Counted from the first letter of the stretch, positions 1 to 12,865 are shown. The stretch: 64,000 nucleotides of DNA from Chionoecetes opilio (GCA_016584305.1 JACEEZ010005937.1:95940-159939); one strand, 5' to 3'. The notes: a model not told the origin generated them from the sequence alone. Made by a program: numbers and translations.

Positions 1-96
1 TGGGGATGAAATGGATATAGTAGTGTTAAGTAACAGGAACTACCTACCACTTGCAGGTCTCTCGGCCTCTTGTAGCCTCCATTTAGTTATTCTCTA
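1..96 (+). mobile_element. 3' end of a CR1-like LINE (family A)
   Basis: Matches the 3' terminal region of the LINE-A copy at 5224-5330 (gatgaaatggatatag, taacaggaactacct, gcctcttgtagc). It is cut by the window edge on the left and runs into a CT microsatellite on the right. The final codons of the RT ORF end just before it. Confidence 0.75.
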
Positions 97-103
97 TCTT
101 CAT

Positions 104-143
104 CTCTCCCTCTCTCTCCTCCTCTCTTCTCTCTCTCTTCTCT

Positions 144-193
<50 letters not shown>

Positions 194-195
194 CT

Positions 196-278
<83 letters not shown>

Positions 279-281
279 CTC

Positions 282-316
<35 letters not shown>
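104..316. repeat. (CT)n microsatellite
   Basis: About 210 bp of CT/TC dinucleotides with scattered TCC and TTC interruptions, directly after a LINE-A 3' end. The Ser/Leu-rich and Arg/Glu-rich open frames across it are translations of the repeat, not genes. Confidence 0.97.
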
Positions 317-323
<7 letters not shown>

Positions 324-1062
324 AAAAAAGAAGGAAATAGTGGAGGAAGCAAAGTAAGCATAATCGAGCAGCGTTAATGGAAGAAAGGGTGAGCCACGAC
401 AAACTGTCGCCCGGAGATGACGAGATAGTGAAGGGAAGTGGAGAGTGAGGTGGGGAAGGAAGATCACAATATTGGAGAAATGATAGAAGAGAGATACGTA
501 TACGAAGTAGAGGAAGAACAGGAAAAGAATATTTAGAAAGGGTGTCTAATACTGTCTAAATACTTCAAGAGAAATGCCATGCTCCTTCTTTCCTTCCTAA
601 TTTTTCACAAGACCATCCGTATGTAAACCAGACTGTCTTCGTTCACCACTCCGCCCCAAGGCTGCGGCATGGAGCTGCAACACCATAATACCGAATAAAC
701 ATCACATTTTATGATACGCCGACCCAAATATCGGAAAAAATATGAAGAAGATGAAGAAGAAAGAAGAATAGTGGATCAATATGATCAGTATTCTAAGATA
801 AAAGTAACAGCCGGTAATGGAAAGGTAAATGTAAAGAGAAAAACACGTGACGAAAACCTGACTATTCCTAAGGTGATAAACAAGTTCAGATCAAACAGCT
901 GTCCCATAAATTACTATAGTTGTGTTGCCCACAGCTCGCGCCGCCGACGGCATCACCACCACCACCACCTACACCACCCCTGCTGGCTCCCTCACGCATG
1001 TTTGACGGTTCCTTTATTTATTGGTTGACCTCCGCCCATGTGTAGAAAAGTGAAAAATTGCG
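317..1062. other. Unclassified intergenic or intronic DNA
   Basis: No recognisable gene or repeat. A 105-codon open frame (711-1028) is Lys/Glu- then His-rich with no domain, and its His run is a CAC triplet repeat at 950-970. Confidence 0.5.
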
Positions 1063-1095
1063 CAAACACACCACACACACACAACACACCACACA

Positions 1096-1145
<50 letters not shown>

Positions 1146-1322
1146 CACCACACACACACACACACACACACAACACACACACACACACAAACACACAACA
1201 CAACACACACACACACACACACACAGACACACACACACACACACACAGACAGGGACAACACACAACATCAATAACAAAATACCACAACAACACACACAAC
1301 ACACACACACAACACACACACA
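1063..1322. repeat. (CA)n microsatellite, impure
   Basis: CA dinucleotides broken by ACAACA and ACCACA steps; interrupted at 1240-1290 by gacagggacaacacaacatc. Confidence 0.97.
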
Positions 1323-1838
1323 CAGAGCTGGCACTTAATACATATGTAATTAATACTAAATACTAATCATGAGAATGTATTACATACCAAATACTAAATA
1401 CATTTTATGAATGTATCTAAATACTAAATACTAAATACATCAATTGTATTTAAATACATTTGTAAATACATTTTAAACAAACACAAATCTGGATTTCCTA
1501 AGGATTTCCTCAGATTTTGCGTTTGCTTAGAAATTTCTTTCTCAGGCCTAAATTTCCTTAAAATAAGGAAATTTCCTTGCAAGTGGAAACACTGGTTCAC
1601 TGTAACATCAGGGTTGCCAGATAGGTGAGCGGCTTTATGGTCAAATTAACTGATAAAAAGTATTTACATTTTTATATTATCAGTATTTAAATACAATGTA
1701 TTTAGATACTCATTAAAATAATTAAATACTGTATTTAAATACATTAGAACCAATTTATTTATAAATACAGCTCTAAATACATAAATGTATTTAAATACGT
1801 ATTTAAATACAAATGTAATTAAATACTGCCCCGCTCTG
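1323..1838. mobile_element. hAT-like MITE with AAATAC-rich body
   Basis: The 516-bp segment begins cagagctggca and ends tgccccgctctg, a short terminal inverted repeat of hAT type (CAGxG start). Both sub-terminal regions are built from degenerate TAAATAC/GTATTTA repeats in inverted arrangement, around a central block (1490-1660) rich in AAATTTCC. The eight bases on each side are cacacaca, the expected length for a hAT target duplication, but this is uninformative inside a CA repeat. There is no ORF, so it is non-autonomous. Confidence 0.6.
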
Positions 1839-1929
1839 CACACACACCCACACACACACGCACACACACACACACACCCACACACACACACACTCACACA
1901 CGCACACGCACACACACGCACACACACAC
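1839..1929. repeat. (CA)n microsatellite
   Basis: CA array with CCA and CGCA variants, probably continuous with 1063-1322 before the MITE inserted. Confidence 0.95.
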
Positions 1930-2181
1930 TTCCGATGGCCCAGTGGATAGCGCGCTGGCCTTCCATTCTCTGGTAGCCGGTTCGAATCCCCACTGCTAAC
2001 GGGGATTTTTCACTGACAATTTTTGGCGTTTAGTGTCCCCCTTAAGCAAGGGGATTGGGTTGTGTGATGTGTGAGTCCCAGCGTTACCCTAAGATCGGTA
2101 ATAATGAGCTCCAAGCTCGCACCGGGAGAGTGAAACTGGCGATCGCGAGTCTGACTCGCGTGGACAAGAACATAGGTGAAC

Positions 2182-2182
<1 letters not shown>
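1930..2182 (+). mobile_element. tRNA-derived SINE, family S2 (copy 1)
   Basis: The head has a box-A-like gatggcccagtggatagcgc and a box-B-like ggttcgaatcc, 60-70 nt apart, as in an internal RNA polymerase III promoter. The body includes cactgacaatttttggcg, taataatgagctccaagc and the 3' end gacaagaacataggtgaa. The same body occurs on the minus strand at 14890-15078 and 20228-20487. It runs straight into a CA repeat. Confidence 0.8.
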
Positions 2183-2213
<31 letters not shown>

Positions 2214-2337
2214 ACACACACACACAAACACATGTACACACACATACATACATACACACACACACACACGCTCACACACACATACACATACACACACATA
2301 CACACAGACATACACGCACATACACACACACACACTG
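2183..2337. repeat. (CA)n microsatellite at SINE S2 3' end
   Basis: CA with CATACA variants, beginning directly at the SINE terminus. Confidence 0.95.
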
Positions 2338-3636
2338 GCTAGAGACATTCCCCATACCACATATTAATCCGGAAAACGGTAATATGAGTCCGGGTCTGGG
2401 AGTGAAGTGTGCGTTGCTGATGAGCACGTTGAGTCTGTTTACCTTGTGCGTGGAGGTGTGTGCCACAACCACCACGCGGGCTGCGTTATGGCTTGACCAC
2501 ACTACAGCTGTTGTTGTTGTTGTTGTTGGTACTGCTGCTAAATTGCAAGCACAACCTCGCCTTGTCAAAAGAGGGCACGTTGGCCCGAATTCGACCCACG
2601 ACCTCTTTTACCGCAATCAAGTACGTACATCTGGACCGAGGTAGTTCCAGGCTCAGCTGGAGCTTCCCGCACTCACCTGCCTCCCCCGATAGGTTATGGT
2701 CTTGCACCAAGAAACCCCAGGCATGAAAACAATTATTTGTTGACATTATCGAGGAAGTAACTAAGGCCTTACTTAAGGATATCGTGAGTCATTTTCCTCA
2801 CTTACGACGATCACATCACGAAATGACTGCAATCCTAGACGCACCTGTGTCTTTAGTGCGCCTCTAAAACATTCAGTTGAGTTTTGGTATGCATCTAAGA
2901 CTATGGACCACTCCCGCGCCATCCCCGCTGCCACTGCCACTAAAGTCGTCGCTCTCCTGTTGATGTGATTCAATAATTGCTATTAAACTGTAAACCCAGA
3001 TACTTCTCCGTCGCGCCGCCGCCGCATCGTGATGAAGGGTTATGGCGGGCGCCGCGGGACCACGACGACGCCCGCAGACTTAACGACGCGGTTAAGTGGG
3101 AGTCGTCCACCTGCGGCTCGAGTCCTCCTTCAGCCTCGCCAAAGACTTACACGACAATGGTATTTAGGTGCCGGGTTCTCCTGTTCATCAGCTAACGAAA
3201 CCAATATTAATTAAACTAACAATAAACTAACAATACATAAAGTCATGACTTCAAACCAAAATGCAATATTATATTCATTTTTATTTTTATTGCGTGTGTA
3301 AGGGATGAAGGGAGAGACAGGTACCGATACTCATACCTCTAAGCGGGTATCTTCATTCAGCTTTATTGAAGTATAGTTATCATTCAATAAATGAATGCTG
3401 TGGAAAGCTATGAAGAACGGGTGTTTCATCAAGGATAATACCAAAGAATATTGCATAATATAACATCTAAGCTTAAACAGGAGCACATAAATATGCCAAC
3501 CCTAATTCAAAATAGAAAACTTTATATAATTTCAGGCCACATACTGATGAAGTTATATGGAAAAAATAAGATTTATTTGATATAGGCGAGCGCGACACAC
3601 GCGCGTGTCGGCATATATAAGAATATCAGAATATAT
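2338..3636. other. Unclassified DNA with a small GC-rich island
   Basis: No recognised gene. A (TTG)n tract lies at 2510-2528. Positions 3005-3140 are GC-rich (cgccgccgccgc). On the minus strand it contains a possible acceptor gagccgcag (at about 3109) followed by a short open frame that would fit exon C's phase, but the pyrimidine tract is poor and I do not call it an exon. 3200-3560 is AT-rich and featureless. Confidence 0.45.
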
Positions 3637-3683
3637 CATAGGGAAGCTACAAGAGGACGGGAGACACGTGGTAGTTCCTGTAT
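3637..3683 (-). mobile_element. Small LINE-A 3' fragment
   Basis: gggaagctacaagaggac followed by gtggtagttcctgt matches the inverted 3' end of LINE-A (compare 43488-43530). Only about 45 bp remain. Confidence 0.5.
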
Positions 3684-3805
3684 ATATACACATATCTTCA
3701 GTGATATAGGTCCGTAGTGGTCCGCACTCCAGATCAGGGGCTGCAAGTTCGTCGGGGTCAGGCTTCCCAAAGGCAAATGTGTGCTCCACCAGACTCCACC
3801 TTCAC

Positions 3806-3810
<5 letters not shown>

Positions 3811-3893
<83 letters not shown>

Positions 3894-4094
3894 CTCTTTT
3901 ATTCTCTCTCATTCGCTCTCATTATCTCTTATTCTCTCTTATTCACTCTTATTCTCTCTTATTCTCTTTTTCTCTCATTATTTTCTCATTCTCTCTTATT
4001 CTCTCTTATTCTCTCTTATTCTCTCTTATTCTCTCTTATTCTCTCTCATTCTCTCTGACTCTCTCTTATTCTCTCTTATTCTTTTATTCTCTAT
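3811..4094. repeat. (CT)n passing into a (TTATTCTCTC)-type array
   Basis: Pure CT at 3811-3888, then about 200 bp of a degenerate attctctctt unit with variants. It abuts the 5'-truncated end of the LINE-A copy at 4105. Confidence 0.95.
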
Positions 4095-4104
4095 TATAAT
4101 ATAA

Positions 4105-5333
4105 AAAATTATTTTTTCAGGTCTATAAGACAAAGACTAAGGAATTGGTTAGACCGTTAAGCATAGATCAGGGAGAGATTGTACGTTCTGATGAGGATAT
4201 GTGTAAAATTCTAAATGATTATTTCTTAAGTGTTATTACTCAGAAAGATATGCAGATGGTACCTGATAGTGAACATATGTTTAGAGGAAAGAATGATGAT
4301 ATGATGCTCAAAGATATTGTGATAACTAGAGAAATGGTAGAAGACGGTATAGAATAGATAGAATGAAGAATTTTAAATCACCAGGACCAGATGAAGTTTA
4401 TCCCAGGGTATTAAAATAATGCAAAGAGGTTGTTAGTGACTTGTTAGTGCACATTTTTAGGAAATCTGTTGAGATAGGGGAGGTGCCATAAATGTGGAGG
4501 AAAGGTGATGTAGTCCCCATATTCAAGAATATGGGGAATTATTCAAGATAAGAGTATTAATGTCAAATTATCGACCCGTTAGTATGACGTCAGTGGTAGG
4601 TAAATAATTTGAATTTGTTATTGCAAAACACATTAGAGAACATTTAGAAAAGCATAGTTTGGTAAATGATTCATATCATGGGTTCACCAAGGGTAAATCA
4701 TGTATCACCAATTTAATGAGTTTTTATAGGAAAGTTTATGAGACAGCAGATAATGATAAGGATTTTGATATAGTATACCTGAACTTTAGTAAGGGATTCG
4801 ACAAGGTACCACACGTCAGACTCTTAAATAAGGTTAAGGCACATGGAATAGATGAGAAGGTTCTTCATTGGATTAGATCTTGGCTAAGTGATAGGCAACA
4901 AAGGGTTACAATTAATGGTTCTAAATGGAATGGAGATTGAAACTATTAAATTAACACTCACACGAGAGACGTAGAGTAAGGGGCGATCTGATATAAGTTT
5001 CTAAAATGTTAAAGCGATACAATAAAAGAGATGTAGGAACAGGTCTTACGGCTAGTAATCAGGGTAGAACAAGAAGTAACGGATTCAAACCGATAAAGCG
5101 TAGATAAAAAATTGAAAACGGAAAAACTGGTTCACAAATGGGTGGTAAATGATTGGGATGGACTCGTCAGGTAGTAACTGCGGAGTCATTAGGGAGCTTT
5201 AAAATGAGGCTAGATAATTTCATGGATGGGGATGAAAGGTGGATGTAGTTAGTATTAAGTAACAGGAACTGCCTCGACAGTAGGTCTCACAGCCTCTTGT
5301 AGCTTCTTTATTTTCTTATGTTCTTATGTAAAA
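4105..5333 (+). mobile_element. CR1-like LINE, family A, internally deleted
   Basis: Translation in shifting frames gives the region before the RT (R-P-L-S-I-D-Q-G-E-I-V), then P-G-P-D-E-V-Y-P-R-V-L-K and the RT fingers with F-T-K-G-K-S-C and D-I-V-Y-L-N-F-S-K-G-F-D-K-V-P. At about 4935 the RT is cut and fused to the C-terminal domain near K-L-L-N-x-H-x, so the catalytic ADD block is missing. Several stops are present. The 3' end carries the octamer tail ttcttatgttcttatg at about 5313-5328, typical of the CR1 group. Compared with the 43468-45126 copy, roughly 200 codons are deleted. It cannot be active. Confidence 0.85.
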
Positions 5334-5833
5334 ATGCAAGAAAATAGGGAATAAAAATTTATCCCTAAACATTCTGCGGCACAAGTGGAAGGACATCACG
5401 ATTTACGACGGCGGTAAATTAATATTTTCAACCAGGAATTGAGTAAGAGGTCAAAAGTACTCCTTACCTATGTAATTTGAAGTGTAAATAATGATAATCA
5501 CATTAAAAATCGTCGGAAAGAGGCCTCACTCTGCCGTTATCCTCCCTACTCCAAAACAAACCAGACCAGAGTGAATCTTTCTACTAAGTTAGGAGGTTAG
5601 ATGTGGGGCTAGGTTTAGTTTAGGCTTGGTTAGATTTTGGTAAAAAAATGCGTGCCTCACTACCAGGATAACATGTTAGACGTGAGGTTTGATTTAATAA
5701 GAAATTAGCGTCGATGGCGCAGTCGCGGGTAGCGCCCAGAGATCATTTTCTTTCATAACATCGCTAGGGTTTATGGAACCATACAGTGTAGGTACGAACA
5801 CGCAGTGATAGGCATTTAAATGTGCACAAGATT
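5334..5833. other. Unclassified AT-rich DNA
   Basis: No gene or familiar repeat. A short stretch at 5708-5735 (gatggcgcagtcgcgggtag) looks like a tRNA box A but has no box B. Confidence 0.5.
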
Positions 5834-6061
<228 letters not shown>

Positions 6062-6195
6062 ATTACCCATGTCTACAATTTACAAAGAATAGTCAATTCG
6101 CACTACAGTTTAATAAACAGCTTAAGCACTGCAAAATTAGTAATAATAATGAGCTGTACTGTGTAAGTGGTGAGCGAGGAGGGTGGCGCGCTGCT

Positions 6196-7482
6196 TATAC
6201 CCCGATTGATGATGTTATCTATTTAGTTAACGCTAATTCATGCATGGTGCTAGCTCATTTATCAGAAAACGAAATATATCGCTGGAAAGCTACCAATATT
6301 CCAATACCGCTTCTATTGATATGGTCATAGACCACTGTATATCTGGACTGCACACGCGACAATGTTTTGAGTCGCGGGGCTGCATAGGGGCCTGCGGGGC
6401 GCCCGACAAAGAGATATAGTGGTCTATGGACTATCATATAGACTGGTTTATCAGTATATATGATATACTGTAATCTTCGTAAATGTTTGTTCTATAATAT
6501 CATCAAATAAAAAACAATAAAACGCGCTAAAGAAATGCCATTACGAGACTATGAAGAAATATGCATAAACTTAATATTCACTTCAACTCTTCGCCATTTA
6601 AAACTTTGCGTAGTCAACTTTTATCATGAAGGGTATCAATAGAAGCGCAATTATATTAGCTTTCCATTGCTATATTTCGTTATCTGATAAATTAATTAGA
6701 ACTATGCATAAATTAGCGTTAAATAAATAAATAAAATCATCAATTGGGTAATTTTCCCGATTGATGAGGTTATTTATTTACTTATATATTTCGTTTTCTG
6801 ATAAATGAATTAGTACCATGTATACATTAGCGTTGACTAAATAAATAATCTCATCAATCGGGAAAATTACCCGATTGATGATATTATTTATTTATTTAAC
6901 GCTAATTTATGCATGGTTCGAATTAATTTATCAAATAACGAAATACATCAATGGAAAGCTAATAAAATTGCACTTCTATTGATACCCTTCATGATAAAAG
7001 TTGACTCGCAAAGTTTTAAATGGCGAAGAGTTGAAGTGAATATTAAGTTCATGCATATTTCTTCATAGTCTCGTAATGACATTTCTTTAGCATGTTTTAC
7101 TGTTTTTTATTTGATAATATTATAGAACAAACATTTACAAAGATTACAGTATATCATATATACTGATAAACCAGTCTATATGATCCGTATATATATATAT
7201 ATATGAATTCGAGCGGCCCTCCGACTTCAGGCCCTTGTGCGACAGGCCGATATTCCGTGCGCAGTCCAGGTATACAGTGGTCTATGATATGGTCCATCTT
7301 ATAAGTTGTCTTACAAAATTTTAAATGGCAACGAGTTTAAATGAATTTTAAGTTCATGCATATTTCTTCAGTCTCATAATGACATTTATTTAGTGTGTTT
7401 TACTTTGTTTTATGTGATAATCCTATAAAACAAACATTTCCGAAGAAAACAGTATATCATTTATACTGATAAATGTATTTGA
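6196..7482. mobile_element. Outer foldback element, half copy, split by a second one
   Basis: 6196-6326 and 7286-7482 together form one arm of the same module found in the foldback elements at 6327-7285 and 36093-37271. It begins at the module centre cccgattgatgatgtta and ends near actgataaatgtatttg. The duplicated gatatggtc at 6318-6326 and 7286-7294 marks where the inner element inserted. Confidence 0.7.
6327..7285. mobile_element. Inner foldback (long inverted repeat) element
   Basis: A 959-bp element with ends atagaccactgtatatctgg and cagtggtctat, a perfect 9-bp duplication gatatggtc on both sides, and long internal inverted arms (tttatcagtatatatgata, ttcgtaaatgtttgttctat, atgcataaattagcg and their reverse complements). 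The arms meet around cccgattgatga at about 6765 and 6870. There is no ORF. A 9-bp duplication with long inverted repeats suggests a non-autonomous Mutator-like foldback element, but the superfamily is inference. Confidence 0.75.
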
Positions 7483-8910
7483 GGGCCTCCGCATCGAAAA
7501 GGGGTCAAGCGACACCACGGCCGTTTTGCTGATTTCACCATATAGCACTATTTACGCCCTTCCTCTATCAGTTGGAAGTGGAGAAGACCCCCTTACCACA
7601 CTGGCAATAGGGTTGAAAGTCGTATTCAGTACAACATTGCTGTATCCGAAAGGGCGTCAGGTGCCTTGGCTCAGGCATTTGTCCACATCGAAAGGGTATC
7701 ATCTCCCGTTCAGTGAGTGAGGCTGGTTGTGGGAGGGCTAGTGGTGGTGGGGTTTAAGCGGGGTAGGGAGTTCAGCCAATCAGCGCGCGCTAGGCGCGTG
7801 ACGTTCTGTGCTTGGTGCGTGACGTGGCGCGCTGTGAGTGGCCTGGAGCCGCTCGCCATCTTTGTATCCCTTTAGTTGTGTTTACAGAAATTGCTATTGC
7901 TATTATTATTATTATTACTGTATTATTATTATGCTGTTTTGCTCACCGTCATTAATTTTCTACTATTAGTACCAATATTAATATCGGTATTAATGTTATA
8001 ATATGGGACAGGAGAAGCATTCAGAGTTCAGCAAAAGTGAACATTATGCAACTGTAATAAACATAATATCGAGTATATTATTATATATTATTTTTCAACA
8101 TTTCCAATATTTTTCATGAAATTCATAATCGTCAAGTGACGAGCTACATTTTGATACCAAAATGAGCACTGTACGTCAATTAGAAACAAAGTTACAGTTG
8201 CCACCACTTTGTTGAACTTTGACCGCTCCTTCTGTAAAAAATTTTTTTTGGCGCTTAACCCCCTTTCAATGCGGAGGCCCTCATTTGGTTGGGGGCAAAT
8301 TACTCTGGAAAGTAACCTTTTTCCCCGGGTTCCTCGGCCAGCCCCACGGCGCTTTGTCGCTTTGTCGCTTTGTTATTATTTTGTCTCATGACCATGACGT
8401 CACGTGCATACTATCTATGGAACAAACATTCTTCATAAATGATCAACATATATGAAAGTTCTATGATCTTTAACTTCACATTTTTCCAAAGTCATTAACA
8501 TTAACCAAGATAAGATTAGTTAAATAGGCTATAATTTATTATAAATACTTTAGTAATGCACAGTCCTATCCTTTCCCTCTAGGAGGACATGAGAAAGCTG
8601 TGTACTTAATTAATTGTTGGTGTGAGACTTCATCGGTGTCTTAAAATAGCTGACTACAATAATTGTTCTAGCGACTGGGCTGTCTATCGCTCTGAGACGG
8701 ATATGGACTGTGATAGAATAATAACACGGCCTCAATAATTTGGGAGTGGACAGTCAGGTCCGCTTACTACAGTCAGGCAAGAATTACATCAAACCAGTTC
8801 ATCGCAGTCCGGCCAATTCTCTGTGAAGTCCAATAAATGAACTAACTGTACATTCACTTTTGATTACAACAAGTTGAACCAAGAATGGACGCTTACACGT
8901 ATGTGTATGT
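7483..8910. other. Unclassified DNA
   Basis: No recognised gene. At 7770-7810 a GC-rich stretch has ccaatcagcgcgcgc and gcgtgacgttc (CCAAT-like and CRE-like motifs); the first motif recurs at 59724. A short (ATT)n tract lies at 7895-7930. Open frames of 60-78 codons at 7526-7720 and 8209-8455 show no domain. Confidence 0.45.
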
Positions 8911-9424
<514 letters not shown>

Positions 9425-9426
9425 TT

Positions 9427-10036
<610 letters not shown>

Positions 10037-10038
10037 TA

Positions 10039-12075
10039 TTTTTTTTTTTTTTTTTTTTTTTGTAAGTAAATATTTATTGCTATATAAATAAACAAAAGCA
10101 CATAATTTTAATAATAGCATAATAGCAAGTGTCTGTCGAGCCGAAGCTCCCTGACAGGCAGGTATCATTTAATATAGGTGCATTCAGACATGCCTAAACC
10201 CTAGCCTATAGCAAAATTATCCTTGACAGTACTATGTTATGAATAGTAGTAGAAAAAAAAAAAAAAATAGTATGTGAATTATGTGTTATTACATAACTTA
10301 TGCAAATGCAATAATAATAATAAATAAAAAAATATAAAATAAATAAATTAAATAAAGTAGTTAGTTTTGCAATGGTTATACATACTTGTCGAAATATCCC
10401 TGCTAAGAATTCTGAGGTATGAAATTTCTTATTTTCCTTTTGAATGCTAAATAGTTGTTTGTTTTAAGTGAAGCTTTAATATTTAATGGTAAGCTGTTGA
10501 ATAACTTGGGGCCTGAACATAAAATACTGTTTTTATATAAAGCTGTTCTGAACTGTGGACAAATCAAATCTACATTATTGCTTCGTCTGATGAAGATTGT
10601 CAATAAATTTGAAAATTTCATTCCCTGTATAACTTGCAATAGACATTTTATAAATCAATAATAAAGAAAAGTATTTGTGTATTGAATCGAATGTTAACAT
10701 TTTCATTGCAGAAATAATTTCAGTGACAGAGTCAAATTTGCCTAAGAAAAGAATACATCTGACAACTTTCTTCTGAGCTATTTTTACCTTATATAAGAAT
10801 GTTGGCCATGTGCTGGCCCAGATGGACACACAGTATATTAATTGAGGGTAACACAAGGTATAGTAAATACTAAGTAATGCATCTACAGTAAGATTATAAC
10901 GTATCTTGTACATTATTCCACAAATTTTTGAGACTTTCATACAAACCTCTTCTATGTGCAATTTCCAGTTCAGATTTTCATTTATGCAAACACCTAGGAA
11001 TTTTGTGTGATTTACTCGATTTAATGTATTGCCTTCTAACTGTAATGGAGGAAGAATATTTGTTATGGATCTATTCTGAAAAAATATATAATTAGTTTTA
11101 GAAAAAATAAGTTTTAATTTATTACATTTTAACCATTGAGATACTAAATTCAATTCTGTATTTATGTTTAAATGTAGGGAATTGATGTCTTTGTCAGCTA
11201 GTAAGAGTTTAGTATCGTCGGCATATATAATATATTGAAATTTTAAGCTAGCATTAATTATATCATTTATATATATGAGAAAAAGAATTGGTCCTATGAT
11301 TGAGCCTTGTGGTACACCTCTGGATATAGATACAAATTGTGATGTATCATTATTACAAAAAACAGATTGTGATCTGTTACAGAGGTAACTGCGAAAAAGT
11401 TGTAACGGTACACCCCTTATCCCGACATGTTTTAATTTATCTAACAAAATACAATGATTTAATGAGTCCAAATGCTTTGGATAAATCAATGAAAATCCCA
11501 ACCACATAAAGATTCTCCTCCAAAAAGGTATACACATTATTGACAAAGTTTAATATAGCAGTTTCTGTTGAGTGATTTGCTCTAAAGCCGTGTTGATATT
11601 TAGTTAATAGGTTATTTTTTTCAAGGTAGTTAGTTAAACGTGACGCAATAATTTTTTCATATACTTTACTGGAAGCAGGTAAGCTTGAAATTGGCCTGTA
11701 ATTGTTGATGTCGCATCTATTACCAGACTTGAATATAGGAATGACTTTGAGTTTTTTTAAATGATCAGGAAATATGCCTCTTTTTAATGTTAGATTAATA
11801 ATATAAGTTAATGGGATGGCCAATGATTCACATGAATGTTTCAGTATTTTAGGAGAAATTTCATCATATCCTGGACAATTATATTTTAGGGCCTTTAAAT
11901 TATTGATTACTTCGGCGGTATTTGTTGGGGTCATGTACATAGAGAAGGCGGGGGGCTGACTTAAATACCTCATATAATCGTCGTCAGAAGAATTTGATTC
12001 TAAATTACCAAGATTAATTAAATGTTCATTAAAGACAGTCGAGATGTTAGTGCAAGGTGGATCTAGTATGTTTAT
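10039..12075 (-). mobile_element. LINE family B (jockey/CR1 superfamily), 5'-truncated
   Basis: The minus-strand RT ORF runs from about 12072 to 10403, broken by a one-base frameshift at about 11475 (I-F-I-D-L-S-K-A-F, then D-S-L-N-H-C-I-L) and a second shift near 10600. Motifs in order: P-G-Y-D-E-I-S-P-K-I-L-K, N-Y-R-P-I-S-S-L-P, G-V-P-Q-G-S-I-I-G-P-I-L-F, the catalytic Y-A-D-D at about 11210-11221, and F-L-G-V-x-I-x-x-x-L-N-W-K. The C-terminal module ends N-S-L-P-L-N-I-K. The 3' UTR ends in AATAAA and a 23-nt poly(A) (poly(T) on the plus strand at 10039-10061), the signature of target-primed reverse transcription. The endonuclease is absent. Confidence 0.88.
10073..10078 (-). promoter_or_regulatory. 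Polyadenylation signal of LINE-B
   Basis: tttatt on the plus strand is AATAAA on the minus strand, 11 nt before the poly(A) tract at 10039-10061. Confidence 0.8.
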
Positions 12076-12109
12076 ATGAGTTTAGTATTTAGGATTAATA
12101 TGTTTATAT

Positions 12110-12188
12110 GAGTGAGTGTGTGTGTGTGTGTGTGTATGTGTGTGTGTGTGTGTATGTGTGTGTCTGTTTATGTGTGTGTATGTGTATC
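12110..12188. repeat. Imperfect (GT)n
   Basis: GT with TATGTG variants, next to the SINE S3 3' end. Confidence 0.9.
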
Positions 12189-12190
12189 CA

Positions 12191-12485
12191 TCTACTAGTT
12201 GTATTCGTCTAGTTGTATTTTAAAGCGCCTGAACTACACTCGTATGGCCCCGTCTCCATGTCTACATTTTATCATTCATCCTTAGTGCTTAGTGTTGGCC
12301 GAAGCCACCAACCCGGAAGGCAGGTCACAAACCCTCGACTAACACCCGACACCCATTCACTGCTGGGTGGACAGGGTCTCGGGTTTTAAGGAGACCGCCC
12401 ATCTCTCTCCGCTCCGCCCGGGGATCGAACCCAGGACTTCTCGGTTGTGAACCGAGCGTGCTAACCACTACAGTACGGAGTACCC
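12191..12485 (-). mobile_element. tRNA-Val-like SINE, family S3 (copy 2)
   Basis: Best-preserved minus-strand copy. It starts ggggtactccgtactgtagt, has anticodon-loop-like sequence ggttcacaacc and box B gggttcgatccccgg, and ends ctagttgtatttaaaat...gactagttg. About 170 bp upstream (plus-strand right) lies exon C. Confidence 0.85.
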
Positions 12486-12519
12486 CGTGTACTGTGTGCG
12501 TGCATGTGTGTGTATGTCT

Positions 12520-12522
12520 CTA

Positions 12523-12578
<56 letters not shown>

Positions 12579-12645
12579 GGTGGGTGTGGGTGTGGGTGTG
12601 GGTGTGGTGTGTTTGTGTCTGTCTGTGTATGTGTTGGGGTGGGGT
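12520..12645. repeat. (GT)n / (GGGT)n next to an exon
   Basis: GT then GGGTGGGT and GGGTGTGGGTGT; G-rich on the plus strand. It ends about 12 bp from the donor of exon C. Confidence 0.95.
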
Positions 12646-12657
12646 GGGGGGACGTAC

Positions 12658-12784
12658 CTGAGGCGTGGTAGTCGTGGTAGGTGGTGGAGACCGGCCGGAC
12701 CTTGAGGGTGGTGTTGGAGGCGAGGCGATGCGGCCCAAGAGTCAGCCGGCACTCGGCCACCATCTGCCCCCCCGCTGACACCAC
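12658..12784 (-). CDS. Exon C of the beat-like Ig-domain gene
   Basis: A 127-nt minus-strand exon: 42 codons plus one base, phase 0 to phase 1. The acceptor is cttgccgcag before 12784; the donor is gcctcag|gtacgt. It opens with V-V-S-A-G-G-Q-M-V-A-E-C-R-L-T-L, where the cysteine pairs with the one in exon A. G-G-x-M-x-x-x-C is a typical beat Ig2 F-strand pattern (family knowledge). It continues with L-A-S-N-T-T-L-K-V, including a possible N-glycosylation site (N-T-T), and a Y-H-D-Y-H tail. The intron to exon B is 32,734 nt. The donor is about 20 bp from a GT/GGGT microsatellite (12525-12640). The next exon must start with two bases completing a G-x-x codon; I could not place it. Confidence 0.7.
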
Positions 12785-12865
12785 CTGCGGCAAGGCTGAG
12801 CGTCAACACCAGTGGTGGTGACGGCATGATTACATAGACAAGTGTGTGTTTGTATGTGTGTGAAA

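Noticed and set aside
711..1028. 105-codon basic frame
   Set aside because: Low complexity, His run from CAC triplets, no supporting signal.
2555..2650. tRNA-like segment on the minus strand (gggtcgaattcgggcc)
   Set aside because: Box-B-like only; no box A at the right distance.
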